Made by a program: the position numbers and the translations under genes. Below the pieces are notes generated by a model. It was not told the DNA's origin. It did no database searches and saw only the letters and a list, made by a program, of their open reading frames with translations. A stretch of DNA of 64,000 nt from Curvibacter sp. (GTDB lineage Bacteria > Pseudomonadota > Gammaproteobacteria > Burkholderiales > Burkholderiaceae_C): contig JAHRYV010000016.1 of assembly GCA_020621965.1 (NCBI GenBank), positions 1-64,000 of the forward strand, written 5' to 3'. The first letter of the stretch is position 1, and every line of letters starts with the position of its first letter. Shown here in pieces: positions 43,920-52,150 of the stretch.

Positions 43920-44627
43920 ATGCAGACTGTCCGCCGCAAGCTCCTCCTGTCGCTGCTGGCCCTGCCCGCGAGCTGCGCCTTCCAGCCCCTGCCCGCGCTG
44001 CGCACGCAAGCGGCCGCGGCGCCGGCCACGGTGCCGGCCATCCGGCCGCCGGCCCTGGGCCAGCGCTGGACCTACCGCCGCTACAACGGCTACAACAGCG
44101 CCCTGCTGGCCACCGAGACCGAGGAGATCGTCGCGCTCGAACCGCAGGTGCTGATCCGCCGCCGCAGCGACGCGCCGGGCGCCCCCGTGCTCGACGAGCT
44201 GCAGCAGCCCTGGGGCCGGGTCCAACGCGAGCTGGCCTGGGACCACGTGCAGACCTACGAAGAGGCCCTGCCGTTGTGGCCGGCCGAACTGCGCCCGGGC
44301 GCGCGCAGCGTGCACCGCACACACTACCGCGTCGACGGCTTTTCCTACCGCTACTGGATCAGCGTCCATACACAGGTGGGCGGCTGGGAACACCTCACGC
44401 TCGGCGCGCACGACTGGCTGGCCCTGCGGGTGGAGCGCTTCATCCGGCTGCAGCACCACGATGTCAGCCGCCTGGAGACGACCCGGCGCGACACCCTGTG
44501 GCTGGTGCCGGAAATTGGCCGCTGGGCCGCGCGCGAGGTGAGCGGCGAATACCTGGCGCCCGACGACCCGGGCCTCTTCCGCGGGTTGGAAGAGCACCAG
44601 CGCTGGGAGCTGCAGGCCTGGTCTTGA
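43920..44627 (+). CDS. Exported hypothetical protein
   Basis: 235 residues with a hydrophobic leader (RKLLLSLLALPASCAFQP) that is either a signal peptide or a non-standard lipobox. The mature part is rich in Trp, Arg and His and predicted beta-rich (QRWTYRRYNGYNSALLATET near its start; GGWEHLTLGAHDWLALRVER later). No family is recognised. The upstream in-frame extension lies antisense to the binding-protein gene and is rejected. It ends 48 bases before tRNA-Ala. Confidence 0.7.
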   Translation: MQTVRRKLLLSLLALPASCAFQPLPALRTQAAAAPATVPAIRPPALGQRWTYRRYNGYNSALLATETEEIVALEPQVLIRRRSDAPGAPVLDELQQPWGRVQRELAWDHVQTYEEALPLWPAELRPGARSVHRTHYRVDGFSYRYWISVHTQVGGWEHLTLGAHDWLALRVERFIRLQHHDVSRLETTRRDTLWLVPEIGRWAAREVSGEYLAPDDPGLFRGLEEHQRWELQAWS

Positions 44628-44675
44628 GCCCCCCTGCCCGGATCCGGCGCAACTTGCTAGAATTTCCGTTGTAGT

Positions 44676-44751
<76 letters not shown>

Positions 44752-45122
44752 CTTCGACATCCGGCAGCCCAGGCCACGGGCTGTCGCCCGCTTCCTCCCT
44801 TCCCGGGCGCCACCCTGCTGACCCTGCGTGACGCAGCCCGACACAGATCGCGGGCCACCCTCTGAAACAGTCAACTTTCCCGCGCACAGGGTCTGTTGCG
44901 TATTGACGTCAGGCCCCTGGTTCAGCCCGGGACTTTTTCCTGCGTCTTGTCGACTTTTTCACGGCATATGCAGCACGCGCGCTCGCTCCCATGAACATGT
45001 GAGACCTATGTCATTGTCAGACGTAACAGGCAGCTACAGAATGGTGTTTCGCGCTCCCTTGCACCCTCATGGTGCGGGGCGCGGAAGTTAGATCAACGCC
45101 CCTAGTAATCAAAGGAAAATTC
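44752..45122. other. Intergenic region tRNA-Ala / outer-membrane protein
   Basis: About 370 bases. CGGGC-TGTC-GCCCG followed by CTTCCTCCCTT (about 44776-44800) may end the tRNA transcript weakly. The downstream half must carry the promoter of the barrel gene; the AT-richer stretch at 44930-44970 (ACTTTTTCC ... GACTTTTTCACGG) is the best candidate. No gene is recognised. Confidence 0.4.
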
Positions 45123-45629
45123 ATGAAAAAGACGCAATTCCTCGCCATCGCAATCGCTGCTGCCGCTCTGGCGGGCAACGTCCTGGCCCAGGAAAAGCAG
45201 AACGAGGTCAGCCTGTACGCCGACATGAGCTCGACCAGCACCGGCGGCACCTCGTCCAACACGTCGCTGATCCAGGTCTCCTACGGCAAGTACGTGGCCC
45301 CCAACATCGTGGGCAAGGTCAGCTACATGGTCATGGACAGCGACGGCAGCAAGATGTCGGACCTCGGCCTGGGTGCGCGCTACTACTTCAAGCCCGCCGG
45401 CCGCCAGGGCGACGCCGTGCCGTTCGCCGGCGCCGGCATCGAGCTGGTGACCTACAACATGGGCGGCGGCTCCTCCAGCGGCACCGGTTTCGGCCTTGAG
45501 GGCGGCGTGGCCCTGTTCGTGTCGGAGTCGGCCTCGATCGACGTGCGCGTCTATACCCAGACCGTGTCGATCGACGGCACCAACGCCACCCGCACGGGCG
45601 TGAACGTCGGCACGACCTATCGTTTCTGA
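45123..45629 (+). CDS. Small outer-membrane beta-barrel protein
   Basis: 168 residues: signal peptide ending NVLAQ (about 23), then about eight amphipathic beta strands, Gly- and Ser-rich, ending in the aromatic GTTYRF typical of BAM-assembled barrels; size fits an OmpA/OmpW-type eight-stranded barrel. Substrate or role unknown. AAAGGAAAA 5 bases before the ATG supports the start. An intrinsic terminator follows 22 bases after the stop, right before the caspase operon. Confidence 0.8.
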   Translation: MKKTQFLAIAIAAAALAGNVLAQEKQNEVSLYADMSSTSTGGTSSNTSLIQVSYGKYVAPNIVGKVSYMVMDSDGSKMSDLGLGARYYFKPAGRQGDAVPFAGAGIELVTYNMGGGSSSGTGFGLEGGVALFVSESASIDVRVYTQTVSIDGTNATRTGVNVGTTYRF

Positions 45630-45650
45630 TCGGCCTGCCACAGCGTCATA

Positions 45651-45674
45651 AAGCCGCCTTCTGGCGGCTTTTTT
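45651..45674 (+). terminator. Intrinsic terminator/attenuator between barrel gene and caspase operon
   Basis: AAGCCGCC-TTCT-GGCGGCTT followed by TTTT. Only 22 bases separate it from the next start codon, too few for a full promoter, so the operon behind it depends on read-through or on a promoter inside the barrel gene. Confidence 0.8.
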
Positions 45675-45696
45675 CCACCTTCCAAGGACGACTCCC

Positions 45697-46215
45697 ATGA
45701 AACGACTGACCTCCCTGCTGGTGCTGTGCGCACTGGCGACTTCTGCCCGGGCCGCGGATGTGCCCGAGTGGGTGCTCAATCCGGAGTTCCCGGGCGGCAT
45801 TGCGGCAGCCGAATGCGTGACTTCGACGGGCGCCCTGTCCATCGATCGCCAGCAGGCCGTGGCGGCCGCGCGGGTGACGCTGGCCCAGCAGCTGGGGGTG
45901 CGTGTGAAGGCGGTCGACCGGCTTTATGTCGAGCGCACCGCCGGCTCGGGCGCACAGGCCAAGACCCAGACCACGTTCGAAAGCGCCTCGCAACAGCTCA
46001 CCGACCAGACCCTCGCCAATTCGCGTGTCGTCAAGGTCGAGGTCATCAAGCGGGTCTTCGGCGAAAACCAGCTGTGCGTGATGGTCGCCATCACGCCCGA
46101 ATCGACGCAGGCCTACTTCAAGGACCTGCTCAAGGTGGCCAATGCCAACATCCCGGCTGAGCTGGAAAACGAGCTCTTCGAGTCGTTCCGGGTCAAGGAA
46201 CGGGCCAAGCAGTGA
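45697..46215 (+). CDS. LPP20-like exported protein, first gene of caspase operon
   Basis: 172 residues with a signal peptide (TSLLVLCALATSARAA). The rest follows the LPP20 pattern: PEWVLNPEFPGGIAAAECV, an Ala-rich helix (RQQAVAAARVTLAQQLGVRV), then beta strands VVKVEVIKRVFGENQLCVMV. LPP20-type domains form envelope and flagellum-associated proteins. It has Ala-Asp rather than a lipobox Cys after the signal, so it is periplasmic rather than lipidated. AAGGACGA before the ATG fits. Another LPP20-like gene follows after 16 bases. Confidence 0.7.
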   Translation: MKRLTSLLVLCALATSARAADVPEWVLNPEFPGGIAAAECVTSTGALSIDRQQAVAAARVTLAQQLGVRVKAVDRLYVERTAGSGAQAKTQTTFESASQQLTDQTLANSRVVKVEVIKRVFGENQLCVMVAITPESTQAYFKDLLKVANANIPAELENELFESFRVKERAKQ

Positions 46216-46231
46216 TGCCCAAGGACGCTGA

Positions 46232-47722
46232 ATGACAGACCTACGCAAGGCGGGCCGCGGGCTCGCCGCCGGCCTGCTGTTGCTGCTGCTGGCGCCGGCG
46301 ATGGCCGCCTCCTGCCCCGGCGGCGGGGCCCGGCCCGAATGGATCAGCAGCCCGGACACGATCACCGAACAACACTATCTCTCGGCCGGTGTCTCGCACC
46401 AGGCCGACGCGCCGCTGTCCGAGCGCCTGGCCTCGGCACGCCAGGATGCCCTGAAGAATCTCTCGGCCATGATCCAGGTCGAAGTGCGCAACGCGCTCAC
46501 GCTGGAGCAGACACGCCGCCAGGGCGGCGGCACGGTACTCAGCGAATCCAACCTGCGCAGCCTGACCGAGACCTCGACCCGCGCCTCGCTGGAGAACGTC
46601 GAGGCCGTCGAGAGCTGGGAAGATCCGGCCAACTGCCAGGTCTGGGTGCGCGTACGCGTCGCCCGCGCCGTGCTGGAGCAGAAGAAACAGGAAGGGCTGG
46701 CGCGCCAGCTGTTCACGCTGCTGACTGCACAGCTGGCAAGCGCGCAGGACACAACACGGCCCGTCGAAGCCCGCCAGGCGGCGCTGGAGGCGGCGCAGGA
46801 CGTGCTGCCGCGCATCACGCTGAGCCTGGTGCCCGAGGCCAGCTCCGCCGCTTATTACAGCCAGCAGCTGCGCCGCCTGGCCGATGCGCTGGGTACGCTG
46901 CGCACCGAAGCGCAGGGCGCCCGTAAGCTGCTGGACGAGGCCGATGCGCAGCTCAACCAGGCGGCCGACCAGTCCAGCGAACCGGCCCGGGTGCGCCTGC
47001 AGCGCGCGGCCATCGCCAACTACCGCACCCTGCTGCAGAAACATCCGAACGGCCTGGCCGGCCTGTTCGGCCCCGGCGATCTCTACATGAAGCTCGGTGA
47101 GGTCGAGGAATTGCGCGGCAACTCCTGCGCGGCCAAGAACCACTACCTTCAGGTCATCGCGGCCCGGCAGCTGGTTGATCGCCGCGCGGTCGCGCAACAG
47201 CGGGCCGATGGCCTGAAGTGCGCCCCCGCCGACATGGACAAGGCGCTGTGGAAGCAGTACTTCGAGGGCCGCAAGATCGACCTCTACTGCGTGCAGCAGG
47301 GCACGCGCCCCACACCGCAGCCCTGGAACAAGGCCTGCGACGAGGTGGGCAACCAGTTCCGCGCCCTGGGCGCCGAGATCGACGCGCGCGGCGTGCAGTT
47401 GCCCGCCGCGCAGGCCCAGGCCCTGCTGCAGGGCGAGCTCCCGCCCGAGCTGGGCACGAAGGACCGCACCCTGCTGGCGGTGCTGGCCGCCGGCAAACTC
47501 AACACCCGGCAGGAAGGCAGCGGCCGCGAGTTCCAGTTCGACGGCATGTTGTGGACCCTGCTGCTGAGCGAAGGGCAGTCCGTCTATTCGGACCGCTTCC
47601 AGGGCGCCACCGGCTGGAACCCGATCTCGCCGGAGATGGTGATGGATGTGCTGGCGCTCAATGTGGTGCGCCGCTGGCAGAGCCGCTTCACCACCTTCCT
47701 GCGCAAGGACCTGGCTCAGTGA
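46232..47722 (+). CDS. LPP20-like exported protein with helical C-terminal extension
   Basis: 496 residues: signal peptide (GLLLLLLAPAMAA), then an LPP20-like N-terminal domain (PEWISSPDTITEQHYLSAGV, DALKNLSAMIQVEV), a long helical stretch (about 150-330, including LLDEADAQLNQAADQS) with tetratricopeptide-like character, and a C-terminal region of unknown fold ending in SRFTTFLRKDLAQ. No enzyme motif is seen. Related in its N-terminus to the preceding gene, suggesting the two domains pair. It is followed after 31 bases by the CsgG-like gene. Confidence 0.65.
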   Translation: MTDLRKAGRGLAAGLLLLLLAPAMAASCPGGGARPEWISSPDTITEQHYLSAGVSHQADAPLSERLASARQDALKNLSAMIQVEVRNALTLEQTRRQGGGTVLSESNLRSLTETSTRASLENVEAVESWEDPANCQVWVRVRVARAVLEQKKQEGLARQLFTLLTAQLASAQDTTRPVEARQAALEAAQDVLPRITLSLVPEASSAAYYSQQLRRLADALGTLRTEAQGARKLLDEADAQLNQAADQSSEPARVRLQRAAIANYRTLLQKHPNGLAGLFGPGDLYMKLGEVEELRGNSCAAKNHYLQVIAARQLVDRRAVAQQRADGLKCAPADMDKALWKQYFEGRKIDLYCVQQGTRPTPQPWNKACDEVGNQFRALGAEIDARGVQLPAAQAQALLQGELPPELGTKDRTLLAVLAAGKLNTRQEGSGREFQFDGMLWTLLLSEGQSVYSDRFQGATGWNPISPEMVMDVLALNVVRRWQSRFTTFLRKDLAQ

Positions 47723-47753
47723 TCGGCCCGAGATTGATAGTGAGGAACCACCC

Positions 47754-48866
47754 ATGAATCGTCTGTATCTTCTTGCCCTGCTGTTGCTGGCGCTGCTGCC
47801 CGGCGCCTACGCCCAGACATCGAACAAGAGCGTGGCCGTATTGGTCTATGCGCAGTCGCCGCAGGCCACGCAGTACGCGCGCATCGCGCAAACCCGGCTG
47901 GAGCAGATCCTGGGGGACAACGGCGTCAACGTGCTGGACCGCGACAAGGCCGAGGAGCTGAAGAAAGGCTGGAACAAGCTGCAGGACCCGGGCGCGCTGA
48001 TCACGGCCGAGGAGTTCGTGGCCAATGCCGGCAAGTACGCGCTCGGCGGGGTCTACCGCGTCTACCTGGACGCCGCCCTGGCCCGCGGCCTGGCCGGCAT
48101 CCACAGCGCCACCGCGCTGAGCGACATCCGCTACGTCAGCGAAGAGGCCCAGGTGCGTGCCGCGACCTCGCCCGCCATGGGGGTCAAGGGTCTGCCGCCG
48201 TCCGACGGCCTGACCGAGAGCGCCGCCATCGCCAATGCCATCCAGCGCGCCGTGGACGCCACCGCCCAGCAGTTGGGCTTCAAGGTGCTGGACCTGACCA
48301 ACCCGCGCCTGTTCAGCGTCAAGCTGCAGGCCGTGCCGCAGGCCAGCTACACGGCCGACGCCCGACCCGCTGCGGTGGCGCCGACCGACCCCGCGCTCAA
48401 ACTCGCCAAGCTGGCCAGCGACGACTGGCTGAACGAAGAGATCACCTGCGCCCAGCCCTCGCCCGACGGCAAGATGCTGGCCGTCGGCGGCCATGTCCGC
48501 AAGACCAGCCTGCTGGGCGGGCGGCCCCAGCGCAGCTACGGCTCGATCGTGCACGTGCTGGACCTGAGCGCCGGCAAGGAAGTGCTGGCCCTGGTCTCGG
48601 CGCCGGTGGGCGAACGCACCCGCCACGAGCGCGGCGGCAGCAAGGTGCTGGACTGCATGTTCGTTGCGAGCTGGCGCTACCTGGCCGCGGTCACCAACAG
48701 CAAGCTGCTGCTCTGGGACACCGAGCGCGGCACCGTCATGAACGAGATCGTGTTCGACCAGGGTTATGACCAGGCCCGGCTGGAGTTCGGCCGCGCAGGC
48801 GACAAGGACTTCCTGACCGTCACGGCCGGCACCCAGCGCATCAGCTACCAGATCGTTCGCGAATAA
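47754..48866 (+). CDS. Exported CsgG/TolB-N-like protein with beta-propeller-like C-terminus
   Basis: 370 residues. After a signal peptide (LYLLALLLLALLPGAYAQ), residues about 20-200 (SVAVLVYAQSPQATQYARIA then QTRLEQILGDNGVNVLDRDK) resemble the alpha/beta nucleotide-binding-like CsgG/TolB-N fold of envelope proteins. The C-terminal part (ITCAQPSPDGKMLAVGGHVR, then LAAVTNSKLLLWDTERGT) has WD40-type blade motifs like the next gene. GAGGAA 6 bases before the ATG supports the start. Its role is unknown; order and composition imply a complex with the neighbouring exported proteins. Confidence 0.65.
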   Translation: MNRLYLLALLLLALLPGAYAQTSNKSVAVLVYAQSPQATQYARIAQTRLEQILGDNGVNVLDRDKAEELKKGWNKLQDPGALITAEEFVANAGKYALGGVYRVYLDAALARGLAGIHSATALSDIRYVSEEAQVRAATSPAMGVKGLPPSDGLTESAAIANAIQRAVDATAQQLGFKVLDLTNPRLFSVKLQAVPQASYTADARPAAVAPTDPALKLAKLASDDWLNEEITCAQPSPDGKMLAVGGHVRKTSLLGGRPQRSYGSIVHVLDLSAGKEVLALVSAPVGERTRHERGGSKVLDCMFVASWRYLAAVTNSKLLLWDTERGTVMNEIVFDQGYDQARLEFGRAGDKDFLTVTAGTQRISYQIVRE

Positions 48867-48874
48867 GAGGATCT

Positions 48875-51799
48875 ATGCCGCTTTTTCCTGCCATCACGAA
48901 GCGCCCCGCGCGTCTGTGGGCGCTGGCCCTGGGCCTGGTGCTCGGTGCCACGTCGGCAACGGCCGCCCCGCCCTCGCCCACACCGCCCCAGTTGCGCATC
49001 AGCACGCTGGCGCACCTGGGCAAGATCCGCGGCGCGGCTGTCGATGCGGCGGGCCGCTACCTGGTGACGGTGTCGGACGACAAGACGGCCAAGGTCTGGG
49101 ACCTGGCCCAGTCGCAGCCCGGGCTCACCTGGATGCCCTACGCGCTGCCGGGCGACGAAGGCCGACTCAACGCCGTCGCCATCTCGCCCGACGGCAGCCA
49201 GTACGTCGTGGGCGGCTGGACCGCCGGCGGCGGCAAGGACTATGCGCTGTATGTCGTGCAACGCGACAGCGGCCGCCTGCTCAAGCGCATTGGCGGCCTG
49301 CCCGACGTGGTGCTCTCGCTGGCCTGGTCGCGCGACGGCCGCTGGCTGGCCGTGGGTCTGGCCGGCCAGGGCATCCGGCTCTATGACGCGGGCAACTACG
49401 CGCTGCGCGGGCAGGACAGCGATTACGCCGGCGGTGTCTACGGCCTGGACTTCTCCGCAACCGGCCAGCTGGCCAGCAGCGCCGAGGACGGCCAGGTGCG
49501 GCTGTACGCGGTGGGCGCGCCGGCGCTCAACCGCCTGCAGCAGCGCAAGCTGCCCCAGGGCCAGCCCATCGGCCTGCGCTTCTCGCCCGACGGCAGCCAG
49601 ATTGCCGTCGGCCTCGACGGGGTCTCGGGTGTGCAGGTGCTCAGCAGCGCGACGCTGGAGACGGTGTTCAGCGGCAAGGCGGCCGACAGCTCGCGCCTGA
49701 CCCAGGTCGCCTGGTCACGCGACGGCACGGCGCTGTACGCGGCCGGCCGCCACCTGGTGAACCAGCGCTCGGCCGCGCACGCCTGGAACCTGAAGCGCAG
49801 CGGCGAGGTCTGGGACATACCGCTCGAATCGGAAAATCTGGTGCTGGCCCTGCTGGCACTGCCCAATGGCGAACTGCTGTACACGACGGCCGATCCGCTG
49901 TGGGGTGTGGCCGACTCGCGCGGCACCCTGCGCCAGCTGGTGCGCTCCGACGCGCTGGATCTGCGTCGCCTGCGGCCCGACGACTTCCTGGTTTCGGCCA
50001 CGGGTGATGAACTCTCCGTTGTCATCAGCCGCCAGGACAAGCGCCAGGCACTGCGCTTCGGCATCCGCCAGGGGCTGGAAGCGGGTGTGCTGCAAGGCGG
50101 CACCCTGGCCCGGCCGGTGGTCGCGGTCGGCGACACCCGCATCAACAACTGGCGCGGCCAGACCAACCCCGACCTCAGCGGCACGGCGCTGCCGCTGGAG
50201 CGCTACGAGATCGCCCGCAGCGCCACGCTGAGCGCCGATGCCTCGGCCGCTTTCCTCGGCACCGACTGGCATCTGCGCCGCTACGACCGCCAGGGCCGCA
50301 GCGTCTGGAAGACCGACGTGACCGAACCGGTCTGGGCCCTGACCCTCAGCGGGGACGGCCGCCTGCTGCTGGCCGCACACAGCGACGGCACCATCCGCTG
50401 GTACCGCGCCCGCGACGGCGCGGAGCAACTGGCCCTGTTCGTGCATCGGGACGGCCGCCGCTGGGTCATGTGGACGCCGCAGGGCTACTACGACGCCTCG
50501 CCCGGCGGCGAGGACCTGGCCGGCTGGCAGATCAATGCCGACGCCGCCAGCGCGCCCTACTACTTTCCGGCCTCGCGCCTGCGCAGCCATCTCTACAAGC
50601 CGCAGCTGATCGCCGATCTCTTCGGGCCGGCCCCCGTGGCGCCGCCGGCGCCGGTGGACCTGGCCCAGGTGCTGCCGCCCACGATCCAGATCCTCTCGCC
50701 GCTGGAGGGCCAGCGACTGACGGGCAACCGGCCCGTCATCCAGTACCTCGCCCAGACGCCCGGCGCGCCGGACGGCGCAATCGAGCTGCAGCTGCGCGTC
50801 AACGGCCAGCCGGTGAGCCTGTCGGAGCGGCGCAATCTGGTCATCAAGAAGGCGCCCGCGCCCAGGCTGCCCGAGGCCCGCGAGCTCGTGCTGCCCGAGC
50901 CGCTGCCGCCCGGTGACCACGAGATCCAGCTGTTCGCCAAGAACCAGCACGGCACCTCGGTGCCGGCCCGGGTCAAGGTGGTGGTGGACACGCCGGCGGC
51001 CCTGCCGGCGGCCGGCACCACGGCCAAGGCCTCCGCCGACTACCTCAAGCCCAAGCTCTACGTGCTGGCGATCGGCGTGAGCGAATACCAGCTCCAGCAC
51101 CTGCGTCTGGGTTTTGCCGCCAAGGATGCGGTGGACTTCACGAACGCGCTGAAAGCGCAGAAGGGCCAGCTCTACCGCGACGTGGAGGTGCGCCTGCTGA
51201 CCGACACCCAGGCCGATCGTGACAGCGTGCTCGACGGGCTCGACTGGATCCGCAAGCAGGTGACCAGCCGCGACGTGGGCGCCGTCTTCCTGGCCGGCCA
51301 CGGTGTGAACGACCCCGACGGCACCTACTACTACCTGCCCTACAACGCCGATCCGGATCGCCTCAAGCGCACGGGCGTGGTGTTCACCGAGATCAAGAAC
51401 ACCCTGTCGACCCTGCCGGGCAAGGCCATCTTCTTCATCGACACCTGCCACTCCGGCAACGCGCTGGGCACGGGCCGCCGCGCGGTCTCGGTGGACACGA
51501 CCGGCGCCGTCAACGAACTGGCCTCGGCCGAAAACGGCGTGCTGGTGTTTTCCTCGAGCACGGGCCGCCAGTATTCGCTGGAGAACCCGGCCTGGGGCAA
51601 CGGGGCCTTCACCAAGGCCCTGATCGAGGGTCTGGGCGGCCAGGCCGACATGAACCGCAGCGGCCGCATCACCCACAAGATGCTGGACCTCTACATCTCC
51701 GAGCGGGTCAAGGAGCTGACCGGCGGCATGCAGTCACCCGTCACCATCGTGCCCAGCGGTGTGCCCGATTTCCCCATCGCGATCGCGACGAAAAAATAG
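48875..51799 (+). CDS. Exported WD40-caspase (C14 peptidase) protein
   Basis: 974 residues: signal peptide (LWALALGLVLGATSATAA); a WD40-type beta-propeller (about 40-560, blades with DDKTAKVWDL and similar); an Ig-like linker domain (about 600-710, PTIQILSPLEGQRL); and a C-terminal caspase/metacaspase domain (about 725-965). The catalytic dyad is intact: His809 in FLAGHGVNDPDG and Cys858 in FFIDTCHSGNALG. Cytosolic caspase-like proteases act in bacterial defence; here the signal peptide indicates the periplasm. It is 8 bases behind the CsgG-like gene and the last gene of the operon. Confidence 0.88.
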   Translation: MPLFPAITKRPARLWALALGLVLGATSATAAPPSPTPPQLRISTLAHLGKIRGAAVDAAGRYLVTVSDDKTAKVWDLAQSQPGLTWMPYALPGDEGRLNAVAISPDGSQYVVGGWTAGGGKDYALYVVQRDSGRLLKRIGGLPDVVLSLAWSRDGRWLAVGLAGQGIRLYDAGNYALRGQDSDYAGGVYGLDFSATGQLASSAEDGQVRLYAVGAPALNRLQQRKLPQGQPIGLRFSPDGSQIAVGLDGVSGVQVLSSATLETVFSGKAADSSRLTQVAWSRDGTALYAAGRHLVNQRSAAHAWNLKRSGEVWDIPLESENLVLALLALPNGELLYTTADPLWGVADSRGTLRQLVRSDALDLRRLRPDDFLVSATGDELSVVISRQDKRQALRFGIRQGLEAGVLQGGTLARPVVAVGDTRINNWRGQTNPDLSGTALPLERYEIARSATLSADASAAFLGTDWHLRRYDRQGRSVWKTDVTEPVWALTLSGDGRLLLAAHSDGTIRWYRARDGAEQLALFVHRDGRRWVMWTPQGYYDASPGGEDLAGWQINADAASAPYYFPASRLRSHLYKPQLIADLFGPAPVAPPAPVDLAQVLPPTIQILSPLEGQRLTGNRPVIQYLAQTPGAPDGAIELQLRVNGQPVSLSERRNLVIKKAPAPRLPEARELVLPEPLPPGDHEIQLFAKNQHGTSVPARVKVVVDTPAALPAAGTTAKASADYLKPKLYVLAIGVSEYQLQHLRLGFAAKDAVDFTNALKAQKGQLYRDVEVRLLTDTQADRDSVLDGLDWIRKQVTSRDVGAVFLAGHGVNDPDGTYYYLPYNADPDRLKRTGVVFTEIKNTLSTLPGKAIFFIDTCHSGNALGTGRRAVSVDTTGAVNELASAENGVLVFSSSTGRQYSLENPAWGNGAFTKALIEGLGGQADMNRSGRITHKMLDLYISERVKELTGGMQSPVTIVPSGVPDFPIAIATKK

Positions 51800-51840
51800 A
51801 CCTGCCGTACCACGGGCCTTGCCGCCCGCTGCACCGGAAC

Positions 51841-51999
51841 TCAGACGAAATAGGCGATGGCGACCAGCGCCAGCAGCACGCCCAAAAAGATCAGCTTGAA
51901 GACCGGAAGGCCGGGCCCGGCACCGGATGACGCGTCGGATGGCGCGCCCAGGGTGTCGGGCTGCGTCAGCATGGCGGGCAAGGTGGGGTCGTTTTCCAT
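51841..51999 (-). CDS. 52-residue C-terminal single-pass membrane protein
   Basis: A short gene missed by long-frame searches: ATG at 51999 preceded by GGAGA 7 bases upstream, stop TGA at 51841. The first about 30 residues are polar and Gly/Ala/Ser/Pro-rich; the last about 20 (FKLIFLGVLLALVAIAYFV) form one membrane helix ending at the C-terminus, so it is probably tail-anchored. No family is recognised. It is convergent with the WD40-caspase gene. Confidence 0.6.
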   Translation of the reverse strand: MENDPTLPAMLTQPDTLGAPSDASSGAGPGLPVFKLIFLGVLLALVAIAYFV

Positions 52000-52036
52000 A
52001 TGACGTCTCTCCGATTCGAATAGTCCCGGGTCTCGC

Positions 52037-52092
52037 GCCCGGTGGCCGCCATTCTATGACGGGCCGCTGACCGGAAATGGCGGCCACCGGGC
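52037..52092. repeat. Perfect 17-bp inverted repeat
   Basis: GCCCGGTGGCCGCCATT at 52037-52053 pairs exactly with 52076-52092 around a 22-base spacer. It lies between the small membrane-protein gene and the rhlE-like terminator, in the upstream region of the former. Confidence 0.8.
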
Positions 52093-52095
52093 ATG

Positions 52096-52128
52096 AAAAA
52101 GCCCACCGGCCTGGCGGCCGGTGGGCTT
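52096..52128 (-). terminator. Intrinsic terminator of the rhlE-like helicase gene
   Basis: On the minus strand AAGCCCACCGGCC-loop-GGCCGGTGGGCTT is followed by TTTTC, 23 bases past the stop codon at 52151. Confidence 0.9.
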
Positions 52129-52150
52129 GGATCAGCGAGAGCCTGGACGC

